Shown one piece after another: positions 26,166-35,932 of a DNA stretch of 64,000 nucleotides. This DNA is from Amycolatopsis jejuensis. Lineage in GTDB: Bacteria > Actinomycetota > Actinomycetes > Mycobacteriales > Pseudonocardiaceae. Made by a program: the position numbers and the translations under genes. Location: contig NZ_JNYZ01000027.1 in NCBI RefSeq assembly GCF_000717335.1, positions 62,001 through 126,000 on the forward strand, read 5' to 3'. The first letter of the stretch is position 1. Each line of letters opens with the position of its first letter. The notes under the pieces were generated by a model, which saw only the letters and a program-made list of their open reading frames with translations, had not been told where the DNA came from and did no database searches.

Positions 26166-26270
26166 CGGGCCCCCTTCTCACGCTGACTTCCCCACAATGA
26201 CGGACGCGAAGCGCCGCCGGTTCCGCACGGTCCGGAATTGGTCCGCCCGGCGCAGTACGAGTATGTGCCG

Positions 26271-26306
26271 ACTACTGTACGCGAACTTCGGGCAGCGCAC
26301 AGTAGT
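26271..26306. promoter_or_regulatory. Inverted repeat upstream of toxin operon
   Basis: Twelve-base arms ACTACTGTACGC / GCGCACAGTAGT (one mismatch) with a 12-base spacer, about 105 bases upstream of the YbaB-like start. A possible operator or promoter element for the toxin operon. No regulator is assigned. Confidence 0.4.
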
Positions 26307-26308
26307 AA

Positions 26309-26347
26309 TTCGGCCCGTCCGCGACGCGAGGTCGCGAACGGGCCGAA
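26309..26347 (-). terminator. Hairpin terminator after hppD
   Basis: Seventeen-base arms TTCGGCCCGTCCGCGAC / GTCGCGAACGGGCCGAA with one mismatch and a 5-base loop, 21 bases beyond the hppD stop. Confidence 0.65.
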
Positions 26348-26368
26348 AAGTCAGGTGGGGTAAGGGAA

Positions 26369-27616
<1,248 letters not shown>

Positions 27617-27689
27617 TCAGCTGGACAATGTGCTCAGCATATCCTGGGATTCCACGGTCACCATGGACAACCTGTGCAGGGAGAAACCG

Positions 27690-28160
27690 GTGCTGGACTC
27701 ACTCGACGCGCGGCTGTTGCTGCTGCTCACCGACTCACCCCGGCTGGGCGTACTGGAATGCGCCCGCCGGCTCGGCGTCGCGCGGGGCACCGTACAGGCG
27801 CGGCTCGATCGCCTTACCGAACGCGGCATCCTCGGCGGCTTCCCGCCCGAGCTGGACCTGGCCGCGATGGGGTACGGGCTCACGGCATTCGCGGTGCTGG
27901 AAATCGCGCAGGGCAAACGCGCGGGCGTCGCGCAGGCGCTCGCGGCCATCGACGAAGTGTGCGAGGTACACGCCACCACCGGCCAAGGTGACCTCTTCGT
28001 ACGTCTCGTCGCGCGCGACAACGACGACCTGCAACGCGTCATCGACGAAGTGGTTGGCGTGACAGACGTTCTGCGTACGTCGACTTCGATCGCGCTGTCC
28101 ACGCCAGTACCGCCGCGCGTACGGCCGTTGCTCGAGAGGACGGCTAAGCCACGTACGTGA
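27690..28160 (+). CDS. Lrp/AsnC family transcriptional regulator
   Basis: A 156-residue regulator with an N-terminal winged helix-turn-helix (LDARLLLLLTDSPRLGVLE, then ARGTVQARLDRLTERGIL) and a C-terminal RAM ligand-binding domain (AVLEIAQGKRAGVAQALAAI, GQGDLFVRLVARDNDDLQRV). GTG 27690 is chosen because AGGGAGA lies upstream at normal spacing; an ATG at 27663 is possible. Divergence from hppD suggests it senses tyrosine or a breakdown product, which is inference. Its 3' end overlaps the MBL gene by 17 bases. Confidence 0.85.
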   Translation: MLDSLDARLLLLLTDSPRLGVLECARRLGVARGTVQARLDRLTERGILGGFPPELDLAAMGYGLTAFAVLEIAQGKRAGVAQALAAIDEVCEVHATTGQGDLFVRLVARDNDDLQRVIDEVVGVTDVLRTSTSIALSTPVPPRVRPLLERTAKPRT

Positions 28161-28941
28161 GATACCGCTGAGCGGAGCGCTGTACGACGTTATGGCCGTC
28201 AGTGCGCACAATCGCGTCCCACCATGCGCCGTAAATTGCTTCGAACGCGTACGGCTCCAACAGTTCCGCGGCGTGCCGTACGACGTTCGGCCGCTCCGGG
28301 ATGAGGTTCGGGTAGCTGTACATGAACCCCACGTGCGTACGGTCGGGAATCACCTGCACGATGTCGCCGGACAGCAGCGCGCCGCGTCCGCCTTCACCGT
28401 CCGGCCAATGCAGCACAGTGCCGCCGGTGAAGTGCACGCCCAGGTTGATCAGCTGCAGACCGGGCGCGACGTCGAGCGTGGTGCCGGTCCACAGCTCGAT
28501 CGACGGATCCGGCCGCCCGATCCACTGCTCGTCGCCTTCGTGCAGGTAGATCGGCACGTCGAAGGCGTGCGCCCACTCGACCATCGTCGTGTAGTAGTGC
28601 GGATGGCTGATCGCGATGCCGGTGATCCCGCCGAGCTCGGTGATCTTCCCGACCAGCTCGTCGTCGAGGTACGCCACGCAGTCCCAGAGAAAATTGCCAC
28701 TCTCCGCGCGGACCAGCAGCGCCCGCTGGCCGATCGCGAACCCCGGGTCCGAGCCGATGCCGATGATGCCCGGACCCTGCTCCTCGACCCGCGGCCGCCG
28801 ATCGGCGCGCAGCGTGGCCAGATCCGTCCACTGCTGCCCGCCCGGCGGGACGTACTGCCGTTCGTCGTCGCAGATCGGGCAATCCGCGCGCGGGGCGGCG
28901 TACTGCATTCCGCAGGCGAGACAGACGGGTTCGCTACTCAT
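28144..28941 (-). CDS. MBL-fold protein with zinc ribbon and altered metal site
   Basis: A 265-residue protein. The N-terminus has a rubredoxin-like knuckle pair (CLACGMQY and CPICDDE), then a metallo-beta-lactamase fold. Where active enzymes have HxHxDH, this one reads AISHPHYYTTMVEW: the usual Asp-His pair is replaced by Tyr-Tyr. Later ligand positions (GVHFTGGTVLHWP, LLSGDIVQV) are partly kept. It may bind one metal or be non-hydrolytic. Its 3' end overlaps the Lrp gene. Substrate unknown. Confidence 0.75.
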   Translation of the reverse strand: MSSEPVCLACGMQYAAPRADCPICDDERQYVPPGGQQWTDLATLRADRRPRVEEQGPGIIGIGSDPGFAIGQRALLVRAESGNFLWDCVAYLDDELVGKITELGGITGIAISHPHYYTTMVEWAHAFDVPIYLHEGDEQWIGRPDPSIELWTGTTLDVAPGLQLINLGVHFTGGTVLHWPDGEGGRGALLSGDIVQVIPDRTHVGFMYSYPNLIPERPNVVRHAAELLEPYAFEAIYGAWWDAIVRTDGHNVVQRSAQRYLTYVA

Positions 28942-28979
28942 CGGGTCCTCCCAGCCGTCGGCTGGGAAAACACGCTAGA

Positions 28980-29032
28980 CCGCCGAACGCGCGCCGGGCC
29001 ACGGGAAATCCGGGCGGGCGCGCGTTCGGCGG
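28980..29032 (-). terminator. Perfect hairpin terminator after greA
   Basis: Perfect 16-base arms CCGCCGAACGCGCGCC / GGCGCGCGTTCGGCGG with a 21-base loop, starting 8 bases beyond the greA stop. No U-run. Confidence 0.7.
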
Positions 29033-29039
29033 AACCGGG

Positions 29040-29531
29040 TCAGGACTCGGTGTAGGGCACCGCCTTGACCAGCGTGACCTTCATGGTCCTGCCGTTCGGG
29101 AGCTCGTACTCGCGCGATTCGCCTTCCTTGGCGCCGAGCAGCGCCTTGCCCAGCGGCGATTCGGGGGAGTACACGTCGAGCGCGCCCTCTGCGCCCTCCT
29201 CACGCGTGGCGAGCAGGAACTTCTCTTCGTCGTCGTCCCCGTCGTACTTCACGGTGAGCACCTTGCCCGGACCGGCCGTGCCGTCGTCGTCGGGGGCCTC
29301 GCCGACCTTCGCGCTGCGCAGGAGCTCCTGCAGGTGCCGGATACGGGCTTCGGCCTGGCCCTGCTCCTCGCGGGCCGCGTGGTAGCCGCCGTTCTCCTTG
29401 AGGTCTCCCTCTTCCCGGCTGTCGTTGATGCGGGCGGCGATGACCGGACGATTCTCGATCATTTCGTCGAGCTCGTGCTTGAGCCTGTCGTAGGCATCCT
29501 GGGTGAGCCAGGTCACCTTGGTGTCGCTCAC
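29040..29531 (-). CDS. greA: Transcription elongation factor GreA
   Basis: A 163-residue GreA that stimulates RNA polymerase to cleave backtracked RNA. The N-terminal coiled coil runs from [20 protein letters not shown] and carries the acidic tip in [21 protein letters not shown], which reaches the polymerase active site. The C-terminal FKBP-like domain ends in [20 protein letters not shown] 29531 (VSDTKV) lies 9 bases after GAGGAG; ATG 29540 is too close to that site. Position beside DUF4307 and mca is conserved in actinobacteria. Confidence 0.95.
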   Translation of the reverse strand: MSDTKVTWLTQDAYDRLKHELDEMIENRPVIAARINDSREEGDLKENGGYHAAREEQGQAEARIRHLQELLRSAKVGEAPDDDGTAGPGKVLTVKYDGDDDEEKFLLATREEGAEGALDVYSPESPLGKALLGAKEGESREYELPNGRTMKVTLVKAVPYTES

Positions 29532-29727
29532 GGTCACCATCTCCTCGTAGGGCCTGCCAGGCTTGGGTGTACAAGCCGGCCGCCGCGTGGCACGCGGTTC
29601 GAGATAAAGGAAAAACACGGCCCGTCGCGGACCGTGCTGGTGTACGAGCTTATCACGGCGTGACAGGTCGACGCCGGTCCATTTCCCGCTGCGCGGACGT
29701 TCGCCGCGCATTTCACTCCGTCGGCCG

Positions 29728-30168
29728 CTATGGGGTTGACAGATAGCGTGGTATGGCATACGAGCAGCCGAACACGTCGGCGGTCACCGGGGTCCCGATG
29801 CTCTTCACCACCGTGTTCAACCTGCTGTGTGCGGCCCCGGCGGGGACCAGCACCTCCCGCCGGCCGCTTTCCGCACCGGACTTGTCGCGCACCCGCACGA
29901 TGCAGACGCCCGGCTTGCTGTCGTCGTCGCGCGTGACGTTGAGCGTGACCTGCATCGCGTCCCCCGGCCGGGCCTCGAACCCGATCCGCTCGGCCTCGAT
30001 CGGAGCCTGCCCGAGGTTGAGGTAGTAGATCCAGGTGATCGCGCCGCTCACGACCAGCGCGACGACCAGGTACAACCACCTGCGCCAGCGCTTCGACGGC
30101 CGGGCCCGGCCCGCGGTGCCGTACCGGTCCGCGGGACGCACGCGCGGCGCGTCGCCCTCGGTGGTCAC
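29728..30168 (-). CDS. DUF4307 single-pass membrane protein
   Basis: A 146-residue protein with a basic cytoplasmic head ([11 protein letters not shown]), one membrane helix (about 33-52, [20 protein letters not shown]) and an extracytoplasmic beta-rich domain with two Cys ([22 protein letters not shown]). Length and layout match DUF4307 (Rv1081c in M. tuberculosis), always found between greA and mca. Function unknown. The GTG start follows GGTGAGA. It is divergent from mca. Confidence 0.82.
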   Translation of the reverse strand: MTTEGDAPRVRPADRYGTAGRARPSKRWRRWLYLVVALVVSGAITWIYYLNLGQAPIEAERIGFEARPGDAMQVTLNVTRDDDSKPGVCIVRVRDKSGAESGRREVLVPAGAAHSRLNTVVKSIGTPVTADVFGCSYAIPRYLSTP

Positions 30169-30353
30169 GGTCTCACCGGTCTGCAAATCCGGGCCTCCGG
30201 TCGAACTTGTCGTACCCCTGGGGACAATGGGTGGAGCCGGCCCACCCGTGGTCGAGTATCCGCGATCCGCTCCGGCGGCGCGGAGCCGGGGCGCACAACC
30301 GCGGCACAACCAGGTGTCACGGAATAACAGGACAGGAAAGGGCCGTTCGGACG

Positions 30354-31268
30354 ATGGTGGGAGCCGACGAGCTGACGACAGCCGACCGCAAGCAGAGACT
30401 GCGCCTGATGGCGGTGCACGCCCATCCCGACGACGAGTCGAGCAAGGGCGCCGCAACCATGGCCCGCTACGTCGCCGAAGGGCACGAAGTGATGGTCGTG
30501 ACCTGCACCGGGGGCGAGGCGGGCAGCGTGCTCAACCCGGCCATGGACCGGCCGGACGTGCTGCTGAACATGACCGAGATCCGCCGCGAGGAGATGGCGA
30601 ACGCGGCCAAGATACTGGGGGTCAGCCACCGCTGGCTCGGTTTCGTCGACTCCGGGCTGCCCGAGGGCGACCCGCTGCCGCCGGTGCCGGAAGGCTCGTT
30701 CGCGGTGGTCCCGCTCGAGGAGTCCACCGAGGCGCTGGTACGCGTGATCCGCGAGTTCCGGCCGCACGTCATCACCACCTATGACGAGAACGGTGGTTAC
30801 CCGCATCCGGACCACATCCGCACCCACGAGGTGTCGCTCGCGGCGTTCGACGCGGCAGGCGACCCGGAGCGGTTCCCCGCGGCGGGCGAGCCGTGGCAGC
30901 CGCTCAAGCTGTACTACCTGCACGGCTTCTCCAAGGCCCGGATGGTCGCCTTCGACACCGCACTCAAGGAAGCCGGGATCGAGTCGCCGTACGAGGAGTG
31001 GCTCAAGTCCTGGGACCCCGAGCGGGCCGACATCATGGAGCGGGTGACCACGCGGGTCGAGTGCGGGGAATACTTCGAGGTGCGCGACGAGGCGCTCAAG
31101 GCGCACGCCACGCAGATCGACCCCACCAGCCGCTGGTTCGCCGTACCGCTCGGGATCCAGCGCGACGTGTGGCCCACCGAGGAGTACGAGCTCAACCGCT
31201 CACTGGTGGACAGCACGCTGCCGGAGGACGATCTGTTCGCAGGCATCAAGGAGAAGGTGAGTCCATGA
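30354..31268 (+). CDS. mca: Mycothiol S-conjugate amidase
   Basis: A 304-residue zinc amidase of the LmbE/PIG-L family that cleaves mycothiol S-conjugates into a mercapturic acid and GlcN-Ins during detoxification. The zinc and catalytic motif [10 protein letters not shown] lies at about 22-31, with the later ligand in HPDHIRTHE (about 160). The length and the conserved Lys/Trp-rich C-terminal region ([19 protein letters not shown]) favour Mca over MshB. The stop overlaps the next start as ATGA. Presence of this gene implies mycothiol metabolism. Confidence 0.93.
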   Translation: MVGADELTTADRKQRLRLMAVHAHPDDESSKGAATMARYVAEGHEVMVVTCTGGEAGSVLNPAMDRPDVLLNMTEIRREEMANAAKILGVSHRWLGFVDSGLPEGDPLPPVPEGSFAVVPLEESTEALVRVIREFRPHVITTYDENGGYPHPDHIRTHEVSLAAFDAAGDPERFPAAGEPWQPLKLYYLHGFSKARMVAFDTALKEAGIESPYEEWLKSWDPERADIMERVTTRVECGEYFEVRDEALKAHATQIDPTSRWFAVPLGIQRDVWPTEEYELNRSLVDSTLPEDDLFAGIKEKVSP

Positions 31269-31591
31269 GTTTCGCGGTCGTCCCGCTCACCGCGGCGGTG
31301 ACGCTGGCCCAGCAGCCGGACAGCGGAGACAACGGCGGCCAGGGCCAGGACTTCGGCAAGTCCTCGCCCGTCGGGCTGCTGGTGCTGATCCTGTTCCTGA
31401 TCGCGGTCGTTTTCCTGGTCCGGTCGATGAGCAAGCACCTGAAGAGGATTCCGGCGACGTTCGACAAGGACGCTGCCCCCGAGGCCGAACCGGAAGCTGC
31501 CGAGCCGGTGGACACCACGGCGGAAAAGGCCGTCGAGCAGGCGGTGGAGGAGAAAAAGCCGGACGCTGCGGCGGGCAAGAAAACCGACTGA
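31265..31591 (+). CDS. Small single-pass membrane protein (Rv1083-like)
   Basis: A 108-residue protein with a short extracytoplasmic N-terminus ([17 protein letters not shown]), one membrane helix (about 35-52, [17 protein letters not shown]), a basic stop-transfer ([11 protein letters not shown]) and an Ala/Glu/Lys-rich cytoplasmic tail. It is coupled to mca by ATGA overlap, as in mycobacteria. Function unknown. It ends two bases from the convergent hipA stop. Confidence 0.78.
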   Translation: MSFAVVPLTAAVTLAQQPDSGDNGGQGQDFGKSSPVGLLVLILFLIAVVFLVRSMSKHLKRIPATFDKDAAPEAEPEAAEPVDTTAEKAVEQAVEEKKPDAAAGKKTD

Positions 31592-31593
31592 AC

Positions 31594-32817
31594 CTACCCC
31601 GCGTCGACGTCGTCCCGGAAGCTGTCGAACACGGCCGCGAAGCGGGCGAACTCGCGCTCGGGGACACCGTTCGACGCGGCGACCTCGCGCCACCGGCTGA
31701 TGGACGCGGACACGTCGGTCAGGATTTCGCGCGCCCGCGCGGGCCGGATCCCGAACGCGTCGGCCGCGGTCCTGAGGCCGGGGAGTTCGCTGCGCCGGTC
31801 GGTGACGCCACCGATGCCGGTGGTGCGCTGCTCGGCGAGGTCCGGGTTCGGGTTGAGGTCGAACGCCGGGGAGAGCCGCCACGCGTTCCCGGCGCGGAGG
31901 ACGCCGTGGTTGCGGAAATGGTCGTCGGTGTTGTGGATGGCGACTGAAAACGCAGCCCGGCGCCAGAGTTCCTCGAGGTCTTCGTCGGCGGCGGCGGAAT
32001 GGTCGGTGAGGTCGGCGGCGAGGTCGAGGTAATCGTGGTCGCCGCCGTCGTTGCCTTGTCCGAGCGTCATCGCGCTCCAGTAGCCGATGCGCTCGCCGCC
32101 GCGCCGGTCGAACCGTTCGAGCAGCAGCACAGTGCGGTCGCCGACCTGGGTGAGCCGCCGTCCCGGCACCGCGATTCCGGCCTGTTCGGCCAGGTCGAGC
32201 GCGGTTTTCTCCCACGCCATCACGTTCCACCGGTCGTGGTGATGGGGGAACTTGGCGATGTACAGCAGCCCGTCGTCGCCGGTCACGGACGCTTTCGGAC
32301 GCGCTCCGCCCAGCGTTCCGGTGCCCGCGTCCAGCAGGATCTTGATCTCGGACAGCGCCGCCTCGTCGTCCCGGGCCACGTGATCGGCCGCGGCCAGCAG
32401 CTCCGGGAGCCGGACGAGTTTCGGCACGTCGGCCGCCGGATGCGCGAACTCCGGGTCACCTTTCCGGCGGAAGCGGAGCGCGCCTTGGCGGGTGACGTCG
32501 GAGACGCCGAGCAGGTAGTCGACGTCGCTGATCTGCCGGGGAGCCGGTTCGCCTGCCCGGATTCGGCGGGTGATCAGGCCGCGGCCCCATCGGTCGGGCG
32601 CGCAATCGGCGAACGCGCCGGGCAGGCCGTCGACGTAACCGCGGCCGGTGTCGAGCGGCAGCGCGGGATCGATGGCGTACGCCGCCGGGTTGGCCAGGTA
32701 ATCGGTGTCGTAGGTGAAAGTGGTGGTGACCGACTTGCGGCGGCGGTGGAAATAGGCGGTGCCGGCCTCCACCGGCTCGCTGCCGATGGTCACGGCGACC
32801 CGGATTTCGTCGCTCAC
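31594..32817 (-). CDS. hipA: HipA-like toxin kinase
   Basis: A 407-residue Ser/Thr kinase-fold toxin of the HipA family. HipA of E. coli phosphorylates GltX and causes persistence. Visible features: an N-terminal DUF-type subdomain (TAYFHRRRKSVTTTFTYD), GARPKASVTGDDGLLYIAKF with the ATP-binding Lys, HIPA-type catalytic loop SVAIHNTDDHFRNHGVL with the Asp, and metal-binding DLNPNPD. All key residues look intact. It overlaps hipB by GTGA. The target is unknown. Confidence 0.85.
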   Translation of the reverse strand: MSDEIRVAVTIGSEPVEAGTAYFHRRRKSVTTTFTYDTDYLANPAAYAIDPALPLDTGRGYVDGLPGAFADCAPDRWGRGLITRRIRAGEPAPRQISDVDYLLGVSDVTRQGALRFRRKGDPEFAHPAADVPKLVRLPELLAAADHVARDDEAALSEIKILLDAGTGTLGGARPKASVTGDDGLLYIAKFPHHHDRWNVMAWEKTALDLAEQAGIAVPGRRLTQVGDRTVLLLERFDRRGGERIGYWSAMTLGQGNDGGDHDYLDLAADLTDHSAAADEDLEELWRRAAFSVAIHNTDDHFRNHGVLRAGNAWRLSPAFDLNPNPDLAEQRTTGIGGVTDRRSELPGLRTAADAFGIRPARAREILTDVSASISRWREVAASNGVPEREFARFAAVFDSFRDDVDAG

Positions 32818-33113
32818 CGCCGTACTCGATCCGGAAGCAGCTGGTCGGCGCGCGCGCGGCCGAACTCGGTTTCGTATGGGTCGAGCGCGTCGACCACGCT
32901 GTCCAGGCGGCCGAGGGCACGCAGCACGTTGAGGAACGTCTCCACGGTGACGGTGGGATCGCCGGTTTCCACCTTGCGCAGGGTGGGCCGGGAAATCCCG
33001 GCGCGCTGGCAGACCTGCTCGGCGGTGAGGCCGCGCAGCTTGCGCCACGTGACCACGTGCTCGCCGATCAGCGTGGCCGCCCGGTGGGTCTTCGCGGGGC
33101 TGGTTCGACGCAT
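32814..33113 (-). CDS. hipB: HipB-like antitoxin (XRE family)
   Basis: A 99-residue helix-turn-helix protein (VTWRKLRGLTAEQVCQRAG, ISRPTLRKVETGDPTVTVE), first gene of the hipBA pair. It should bind its own promoter and neutralise HipA. GGGAGG lies 6 bases before the ATG. Its predicted operator, with alternating TTGCCAYTA half-sites, lies immediately upstream. The C-terminal about 25 residues are probably the HipA-contact tail. Confidence 0.85.
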   Translation of the reverse strand: MRRTSPAKTHRAATLIGEHVVTWRKLRGLTAEQVCQRAGISRPTLRKVETGDPTVTVETFLNVLRALGRLDSVVDALDPYETEFGRARADQLLPDRVRR

Positions 33114-33136
33114 CAGGCACCTCCCTTACGGCAACC

Positions 33137-33180
33137 AACATTGCCACTATAGCAGATAATGGCAATGTTGCTTGCCATTA
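33137..33180 (-). promoter_or_regulatory. hipBA operator-promoter
   Basis: Three TTGCCAYTA half-sites in alternating orientation: TTGCCACTA at 33141-33149, TAATGGCAA at 33157-33165, and TTGCCATTA at 33172-33180. The outer extension gives a perfect 10-base dyad AACATTGCCA/TGGCAATGTT. A minus-strand -10 box TATAGT (33151-33146) is embedded in the first site, so HipB binding would block initiation. Confidence 0.65.
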
Positions 33181-33226
33181 ATGGCCGGGTGCGCGGTACG
33201 GTCGCCCGGTCTGCGAGGCTGGAGTC

Positions 33227-35218
33227 ATGACGAACCGGCTCGCCGGCAGTACCTCGCCGTATTTGCTGCAGCATTCGGAGAATCCGGTCGACTGGTGGGA
33301 GTGGGGCCCGGACGCCCTCGCCGAGGCCCGCCGCCGCGGGGTGCCGATCCTGCTGTCGGTCGGGTACGCCGCCTGCCATTGGTGTCACGTGATGGCGCAC
33401 GAGTCCTTCGAGCACGAGGGCACCGCGGCGCTGATGAACGCGCATTTCGTCAACATCAAGGTCGACCGCGAGGAGCGGCCGGACATCGACGCGGTGTACA
33501 TGGCCGCCACTCAGGCCATGACCGGTCAGGGCGGCTGGCCGATGACGTGTTTCCTCACGCCCGAGGGCGAACCGTTCCACTGCGGCACCTATTACCCGCC
33601 CGCGCCGCGGCCCGGGATCCCGTCGTTCACGCAGCTCCTGGTGGCCGTCGCCGAAGCTTGGGACGAGCGGCCGGAGGACCTGCGGGAGGGCGCGAAACAG
33701 ATCATCGGGCACCTCGCCGAGCAAAGCGGTCCGCTGAAGGAAACGGCCGTCGACGCCGAGGTGCTGGCCGGTGCCGTCACGAAGCTTGCGCAGGACGCCG
33801 ACCCGGTGCACGGCGGTTTCGGTGGCGCGCCGAAGTTTCCGCCGTCCATGGTGCTGGAATTCCTGCTGCGCCACCACGAACGCACGGGATCGGCGGAGGC
33901 GTTTGCGCTCGCCGAGTCCGCTGCGGACGCGATGGCCCGCGGCGGTATCCACGACCAGCTCGCCGGTGGTTTTGCGCGCTATTCCGTGGACGCCGAGTGG
34001 ATTGTCCCGCACTTCGAGAAGATGTTGTACGACAACGCGTTGCTGCTTCGATTGTACGCGCATCTGGCTCGTCGTGGCTCGTCGTCGGCGCGGCGCGTGG
34101 CCGAGGGGATCGTCCGGTTCCTGGAGCATGATCTCCTTACCCCGCAAGGTGGTTTCGCCGCTTCACTCGATGCGGACACCGAAGGCGTCGAGGGTCTGAC
34201 CTACGTCTGGACGCCCGCGCAGCTGCAGGAAGTCCTCGGCGACGACGGTCCGTGGGCCGCTTCGCTCTTCGACGTCACCGATGAAGGTAACTTCGAAAAC
34301 GGCACCTCGACTCTCCGCCTCCTAACGGATCCGGACGATTTCACGCGCTTCGAACGCGTCCGGCACACGTTGCTCGCCGCCCGTGCCGAGCGTCCGCAAC
34401 CCGGGCGGGACGACAAGGTTGTCGCCGCTTGGAACGGTCTCGCGATCTCCGCGCTTGCCGAGGCCGGGGTCGCGCTGGAACGTCCACAGTGGATCGAACT
34501 GGCCCGGGCCGCGGCTTCCTTGCTGCTGGACCTGCACGTCGTCGACGGAAGGCTGCGGCGGAGTTCGCGCGATGGGACCGTTGGCGCGCCCGTGGGGGTC
34601 CTGGAGGATTACGCGTGTCTCGCGGACGGTCTCCTCGCCCTGCACCAGGCCACCGGCGAACCTCTCTGGCTCGCCGAGGCAACCCGGCTGCTGGACCTTG
34701 CGTTGACGCATTTCGCGTCCGAAACCACGCCGGGCGCCTACCACGACACGGCTGACGACGCCGAAACCTTGGTACAGCGGCCGTCCGATCCGACCGACAA
34801 CGCGAGCCCGTCCGGTGCATCGGCGCTGGCCGGGGCGCTGCTCACGGCGTCCGCACTCGCCGGGCACGAGGAGGCGGCGCGATACCGGGATGCCGCGGAA
34901 CTCGCGCTCCGCCGCGTCGGCCTGCTCGCCGCGCGCGTGCCGCGGTTCGCCGGGCACTGGCTGTCGGTGGCGGAGGCGGCGCAGTCCGGGCCGGTGCAGG
35001 TCGCCGTCGTCGGGGCCGATCGCGCAGCCCTGGTCACGACCGCCGCGCAGCACATCCACGGCGGCGGCATCGTGCTCGGTGGCGACCCGGATGCGCCCGG
35101 CGTCCCGCTGCTCGCCGACCGGCCGCTGGTCGACGGCGAGCCCGCGGCGTACGTGTGCCGCGGCTACGTATGCGAGCGCCCGGTGACCACGTCCGCGCAG
35201 CTCGTGGCCCAGTTCTGA
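33227..35218 (+). CDS. Thioredoxin-domain/DUF255 protein (YyaL-like)
   Basis: A 663-residue soluble protein. The N-terminal DUF255 thioredoxin-like domain (NRLAGSTSPYLLQH, then YAACHWCHVMAHESFE with CxxC near residue 50) is joined to a large alpha/alpha-barrel like N-acyl-glucosamine epimerases (GGFGGAPKFPPSMVL, FEKMLYDNALLLRLYA). It is the widespread YyaL/spermatogenesis-associated-20 family, of unclear function. In M. tuberculosis it is Rv1084, directly after Rv1083; here hipBA lies between. Confidence 0.88.
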   Translation: MTNRLAGSTSPYLLQHSENPVDWWEWGPDALAEARRRGVPILLSVGYAACHWCHVMAHESFEHEGTAALMNAHFVNIKVDREERPDIDAVYMAATQAMTGQGGWPMTCFLTPEGEPFHCGTYYPPAPRPGIPSFTQLLVAVAEAWDERPEDLREGAKQIIGHLAEQSGPLKETAVDAEVLAGAVTKLAQDADPVHGGFGGAPKFPPSMVLEFLLRHHERTGSAEAFALAESAADAMARGGIHDQLAGGFARYSVDAEWIVPHFEKMLYDNALLLRLYAHLARRGSSSARRVAEGIVRFLEHDLLTPQGGFAASLDADTEGVEGLTYVWTPAQLQEVLGDDGPWAASLFDVTDEGNFENGTSTLRLLTDPDDFTRFERVRHTLLAARAERPQPGRDDKVVAAWNGLAISALAEAGVALERPQWIELARAAASLLLDLHVVDGRLRRSSRDGTVGAPVGVLEDYACLADGLLALHQATGEPLWLAEATRLLDLALTHFASETTPGAYHDTADDAETLVQRPSDPTDNASPSGASALAGALLTASALAGHEEAARYRDAAELALRRVGLLAARVPRFAGHWLSVAEAAQSGPVQVAVVGADRAALVTTAAQHIHGGGIVLGGDPDAPGVPLLADRPLVDGEPAAYVCRGYVCERPVTTSAQLVAQF

Positions 35219-35310
35219 GATTCCGCCCCTGGTGAACGCCATACCGGTGACGGTGGAATCGGCGTAGCTTGAGTAGTGACGTAATCATGTAATCAAGGGT
35301 GGTGGACGTC

Positions 35311-35868
35311 ATGGGACGAGGCTGGCGAGGCCGGGGCGGCTGGCAGCACGTCGAGGTGCCGTCGGCGGACGACGCGGCGGCGTGGTTCGGCGGACGGCTT
35401 CCGGAGGGCTGGTTCACCGGCGCCCCGGAGGTCACCGTGGACCGCGAGGAAATCGTCGTCGTCGGGGAACTGCCGACGCTGACCGGGGAATATGCCGACG
35501 ACGCAGCCCGCGCGGCGGCCGAGGACGGGCGGATCAGCCGGTTCCGCGAGGAAACGCGCGACGAACGCATCGAGATCGCCCGGCAGGCCGAGCACCGCTA
35601 CCAGCGCAAGGTCGCGTGGGGCGCGAAGCTGGGCGGGACGAAAGCCCTGTTCACGACGTTGTCAGTACCGGTGATGACGCGGCTGCGGCAGCCCGAGCGG
35701 CTGGTGCTGGACACGCTCGTGGACGCGGGCGTCGCGCGGTCGCGGTCCGAGGCGCTGGCCTGGGCGGTGCGGCTGGTCGGCGAGCACGCGGACAGCTGGC
35801 TCACCGATCTGCGCGAGGCGATGACGAAGGTCGACGACCTGCGCTCGAAGGGCCCTGACCTGGGCTGA
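35311..35868 (+). CDS. Conserved actinobacterial protein, RHH-like C-terminus
   Basis: A 185-residue soluble protein. The N-terminal half contains ADDAAAWFGGRLPEGWFTG and VDREEIVVVGELP. The C-terminal half (VLDTLVDAGVARSRSEALAWAVRLV) looks like the ribbon-helix-helix-type pattern L..L...G...SRSEAL. A DNA-binding or regulatory role is possible but unproven. I chose ATG 35311 (MGRGWRG), about 8 bases after AAGGGTGG; GTG 35299 is possible. It is followed by the acyl-CoA oxidase gene 64 bases downstream. Confidence 0.65.
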   Translation: MGRGWRGRGGWQHVEVPSADDAAAWFGGRLPEGWFTGAPEVTVDREEIVVVGELPTLTGEYADDAARAAAEDGRISRFREETRDERIEIARQAEHRYQRKVAWGAKLGGTKALFTTLSVPVMTRLRQPERLVLDTLVDAGVARSRSEALAWAVRLVGEHADSWLTDLREAMTKVDDLRSKGPDLG

Positions 35869-35932
35869 GCTGCGGCGGCTCCTCCGCTGAGGCAGGCTGA
35901 CCGGTGAGTGACCCCGCCGGATCGGAGGAGCC

